DNA of 64,000 nt from Sphingomonas sp. PL-96. Its GTDB lineage: Bacteria; Pseudomonadota; Alphaproteobacteria; Sphingomonadales; Sphingomonadaceae. This document shows, in pieces, positions 61,860 through 64,000 of this stretch; within the stretch, counting starts at the first letter, position 1; the number at the start of each line of letters is the position of its first letter. The stretch lies in assembly GCF_020707215.1 (NCBI RefSeq), contig NZ_JAJFET010000009.1, positions 62,001-126,000 of the forward strand. Reading direction: 5' to 3'. The notes under the pieces were generated by a model that saw only the letters and a program-made list of their open reading frames with translations, did not search any database and was not told the origin of the DNA. Made by a program: the position numbers and the translations under genes.

Positions 61860-64000
61860 AGGACATGCTCCTGTCATAACCGCCGGCGTCGCAGAAGATC
61901 AGAAGGTCGCCGGCACGCGTCCCTTCGGGCAGGCGAACGTTGGCCGCGACGATGTCGTGCTCCATGCACAGTCGCCCCATCAAATGGGTCTTGCCACGAC
62001 CGATCGGCTGCAATTCGCCGGTCCGGGCATTCTGGTGCAGCATCCGATGGGGATAGAAGAAGTACATCGGAAGCTCGGCGATGGAGGCGTCCACCACCGC
62101 TTCGACCTCTTCCTCCTCATGCTCCTGGATCTCCAGCACGCGCATCGCGAGTGCCATGGAGGGCTGGGCCATCGCCTTGCCAGGCTCCGACACGATCTCG
62201 CGCACGCCCGGCAGCATCGCGCGGACCTTTTCGACCGCGGTCGCGAACTTGCCGTCCTCGCTCGCATGCCAGTCGTCGGGGAACCAGCCGCCACCCATGT
62301 CGAGGATCTCGACCGTGCGCCCGGTGAGCCGCTCGATCGCCTGGCACCATTTCAGCATGGATTCGAACAGGTGCCACCATTGCGCCACGCCGACGTTCGC
62401 GCTCGCCATATGGAAGTGGATGCCGAACGCGCTTTCCGGGGGCAGGCGCTTCACCGCGTCCACCAGCCTGGCAAGGTTTGCCGGGCTGTCGAGCGGGATG
62501 CCGAAGCGCGAGGGGATGTTGGGCGTGCGGATGCGGATGCCGATGTGCGCCGACTGCATCTCGCCCGCCGCCACTGCGGCCACCACGCGGTCGAGATCGG
62601 CGATGCTGTCGCAGAACACCGCGTGCAGCTTCTCGCGCGGCATTATCCCCTCGGGCCACCATTTGCCGGGGCCGTTCAGGATCACCTGATCCGGCCGGAA
62701 CCCGACCTCCAGCGCCTTGTGCACCTCCAGCAGGCTGATCGCCTCGGCATGAAAGCCGTTGTCGAGCGCAAGCTTGATGAGCCGCGCGTCGGGGTTGGTC
62801 TTGATCGAATAGCCGCTCGCCACCGTCACATCGTTGGTGCTGAGCCGGTGCGAGCGTTCGGCCGCGCGCTGGAACAGGCTGGCCGCGGTGGAATCCATGA
62901 ACAGGAACTGCGGGGTCTGCACCGTGTCGAAGTCGTAGCTGCGGATATCCGCGAGGAAGGTTTCCGGGATCTGCGGGAGCCTGTCGCCCGCTTCACCGTC
63001 TGGCTCGCTCCCGCCCAATAGTTCGGGGTTGGCCTTGTGCAGCTTCTTGGCGAGCAATGTGAGGCCCGAGGGGTGCTTCATCGAATGGCCGACGGCGCCC
63101 GCGAACGGCTCGGGAAGCGGGGGCAGGGGATATTCGGCGCGTACCGGCACTTCCAGCACCACTCGCGTGAACTCCTCGGCGCGGCACGGCGACGGCATGG
63201 CGCGCATTCCGCTCGCCCGCTCGACCAGCAGCGCGGGCAGGTTCTGCCCGGCAAGCGTTGCGCCGTGCACCCAGGCCGGGAAGCGCGGGTTCATCTCCAG
63301 CAGCCATAGCTGCCCGGCGGCATCGCGAACCATTTCCAGCTCGCCGCCGCCGGTCCAGTTGAGCGCCTTCACCATCTGCCGCAGGGGGTCGAGGAAGTCG
63401 GCGGGCACGTCGCTCACGTCGCCCGCCCAGGTCTTGCCCTCGGGCGTGATGTCGCGCTTGCGCATGCTGACCGCACCCAGCAGCTCGCCCCGATAGGCGC
63501 TGAGCATCACCGACTCTTCATAGCCGCTGACATGCGCCTGGAGGAACAGCCGCTCGGTGGACCACACTTTGGTCAGTGCATTGCGGGCCGCTTCGAACAC
63601 GTCCCAGCTCGGGGTGCGCGCGGCGTCGTAATAGGGACCCTTCAGCCACACCCGCCAATTGTGCTGCCGGCAAAAGGCATGGAGATCCCAATCGCTGCGG
63701 TCCGTCGACGTATAGGTCGGGATGCGGACCGGCAGGCCGGACGCCGCCTCCACCGCAGGCTTGGTGATCCGGTCCAGCGCCGGCATCGACGGGGCTAGCA
63801 GATTGGGGTGGCCATCGGGAAACAGGTCGGCCAGCCACAGTGCCTCCAGGTCGCTGCCGGAGATCCACAGCCCCCCGGCATCCAGCTTCTCCCGGACGCG
63901 CTCGCCATAGGCATCAAGGTCGAGTTCGTCCCACGGGCGCTGGATCCACAGTTCGTCCAGTTCTTCCCAATGGATGCCCGACACGCGGTTGCTGTACTCG
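61840..64000 (-). CDS. ATP-grasp ligase fused to PLP-dependent decarboxylase (partial, right edge)
   Basis: The frame is open to the window edge, so the start is outside; 719 residues are visible. The N-terminal part is the C-terminal half of an ATP-grasp domain: LFLQAHVSGYEESVMLSAYR and WLLEMNPRFPAWVHGATLAG with the metal-binding E and N. The second half is a fold-III PLP decarboxylase (Orn/Arg/DAP type): Lys in ASGYSIKTNPDARL, AFGIHFHMASANVGV, DMGGGWFPDD, VSEPGKAMAQPSMA and the end CDAGGYDRSMSYVFG. Ligation of an amino acid followed by decarboxylation, or sequential work on a peptide, is plausible. Overlaps the next gene. Confidence 0.8.
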   Translation of the reverse strand, partial: EYSNRVSGIHWEELDELWIQRPWDELDLDAYGERVREKLDAGGLWISGSDLEALWLADLFPDGHPNLLAPSMPALDRITKPAVEAASGLPVRIPTYTSTDRSDWDLHAFCRQHNWRVWLKGPYYDAARTPSWDVFEAARNALTKVWSTERLFLQAHVSGYEESVMLSAYRGELLGAVSMRKRDITPEGKTWAGDVSDVPADFLDPLRQMVKALNWTGGGELEMVRDAAGQLWLLEMNPRFPAWVHGATLAGQNLPALLVERASGMRAMPSPCRAEEFTRVVLEVPVRAEYPLPPLPEPFAGAVGHSMKHPSGLTLLAKKLHKANPELLGGSEPDGEAGDRLPQIPETFLADIRSYDFDTVQTPQFLFMDSTAASLFQRAAERSHRLSTNDVTVASGYSIKTNPDARLIKLALDNGFHAEAISLLEVHKALEVGFRPDQVILNGPGKWWPEGIMPREKLHAVFCDSIADLDRVVAAVAAGEMQSAHIGIRIRTPNIPSRFGIPLDSPANLARLVDAVKRLPPESAFGIHFHMASANVGVAQWWHLFESMLKWCQAIERLTGRTVEILDMGGGWFPDDWHASEDGKFATAVEKVRAMLPGVREIVSEPGKAMAQPSMALAMRVLEIQEHEEEEVEAVVDASIAELPMYFFYPHRMLHQNARTGELQPIGRGKTHLMGRLCMEHDIVAANVRLPEGTRAGDLLIFCDAGGYDRSMSYVFGRG

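Noticed and set aside
1..64000. CRISPR arrays
   Set aside because: No regularly spaced direct repeats were seen.

Overview
The window is GC-rich and reads as a sphingomonad-type alphaproteobacterium (Sphingomonas or a close relative). The evidence is the gene families and their order: a Ti-type TraA relaxase followed by a DUF6118 gene, ArdC antirestriction, an HWE-type histidine kinase, a DUF6771 gene, and sphingomonad-like integrase and IS remnants. No rRNA, tRNA or CRISPR array was recognised.

1-7.1 kb is the leading end of a conjugative or mobilizable element: AlpA-like regulator (cut by the left edge), a hairpin-rich leader, ArdC, a mini sigma-region-4 protein, a one-piece nucleotidyltransferase-HEPN protein, divergent traC/traD and traA flanking a Ti-type oriT, and a DUF6118 membrane protein. 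7.3-10.5 kb is an IS graveyard: a broken IS3/IS407-type element and a broken IS5-type element whose inverted ends also enclose a small extra gene. 10.7-16.3 kb holds signalling genes (degenerate receiver, HWE kinase plus receiver, GAF-GGDEF-EAL enzyme) and a DUF2188 gene whose ribosome binding site lies in a 14-bp hairpin. 16.5-27.5 kb is a decayed, internally deleted tailed prophage: terminase small subunit split by an IS2-like element with a 5-bp target duplication, frameshifted terminase large subunit, truncated portal, ClpP-like prohead protease with a stop codon, holin-like protein, GH108 lysozyme, Rz/Rz1 spanins and an integrase lacking its catalytic end.

27.8-38.9 kb looks chromosomal: SDR, two catalase-family paralogues, an L-dopachrome-tautomerase-related secreted protein, alpha/beta hydrolases, a Crp/Fnr regulator, an MFS transporter and an NHL-M23 fusion protein. 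39-46.8 kb is an accessory block made of two tandem diverged copies of a three-gene module (lipoprotein, glycine-rich membrane-inserting protein, small multi-pass protein with a GYxRC motif) joined by 4-base stop/start overlaps, with DUF6771, zinc-ribbon and HEPN-like genes between. I infer a toxin-immunity family; the second toxin-like gene carries a stop codon. This is the best candidate for an undescribed system.

47-64 kb returns to chromosome-like genes: a VOC/sugar-porter/EamA operon facing a LacI regulator with a perfect 16-bp palindrome between them; a PAS-LuxR regulator; a stress-envelope cluster (two DUF2382 proteins and an OmpA-like protein); a cation/proton antiporter; a manganese catalase; a GH1-reductase fusion; a subtilase; and, at the right edge, an ATP-grasp/PLP-decarboxylase fusion overlapping a transglutaminase-like gene.

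Frameshifts and stop codons are concentrated in the IS, prophage and module-B genes, while long chromosomal genes are intact. That favours real decay, although several lesions lie in homopolymers (G8 near 23.79 kb, C8 near 25.96 kb) where sequencing error is possible.
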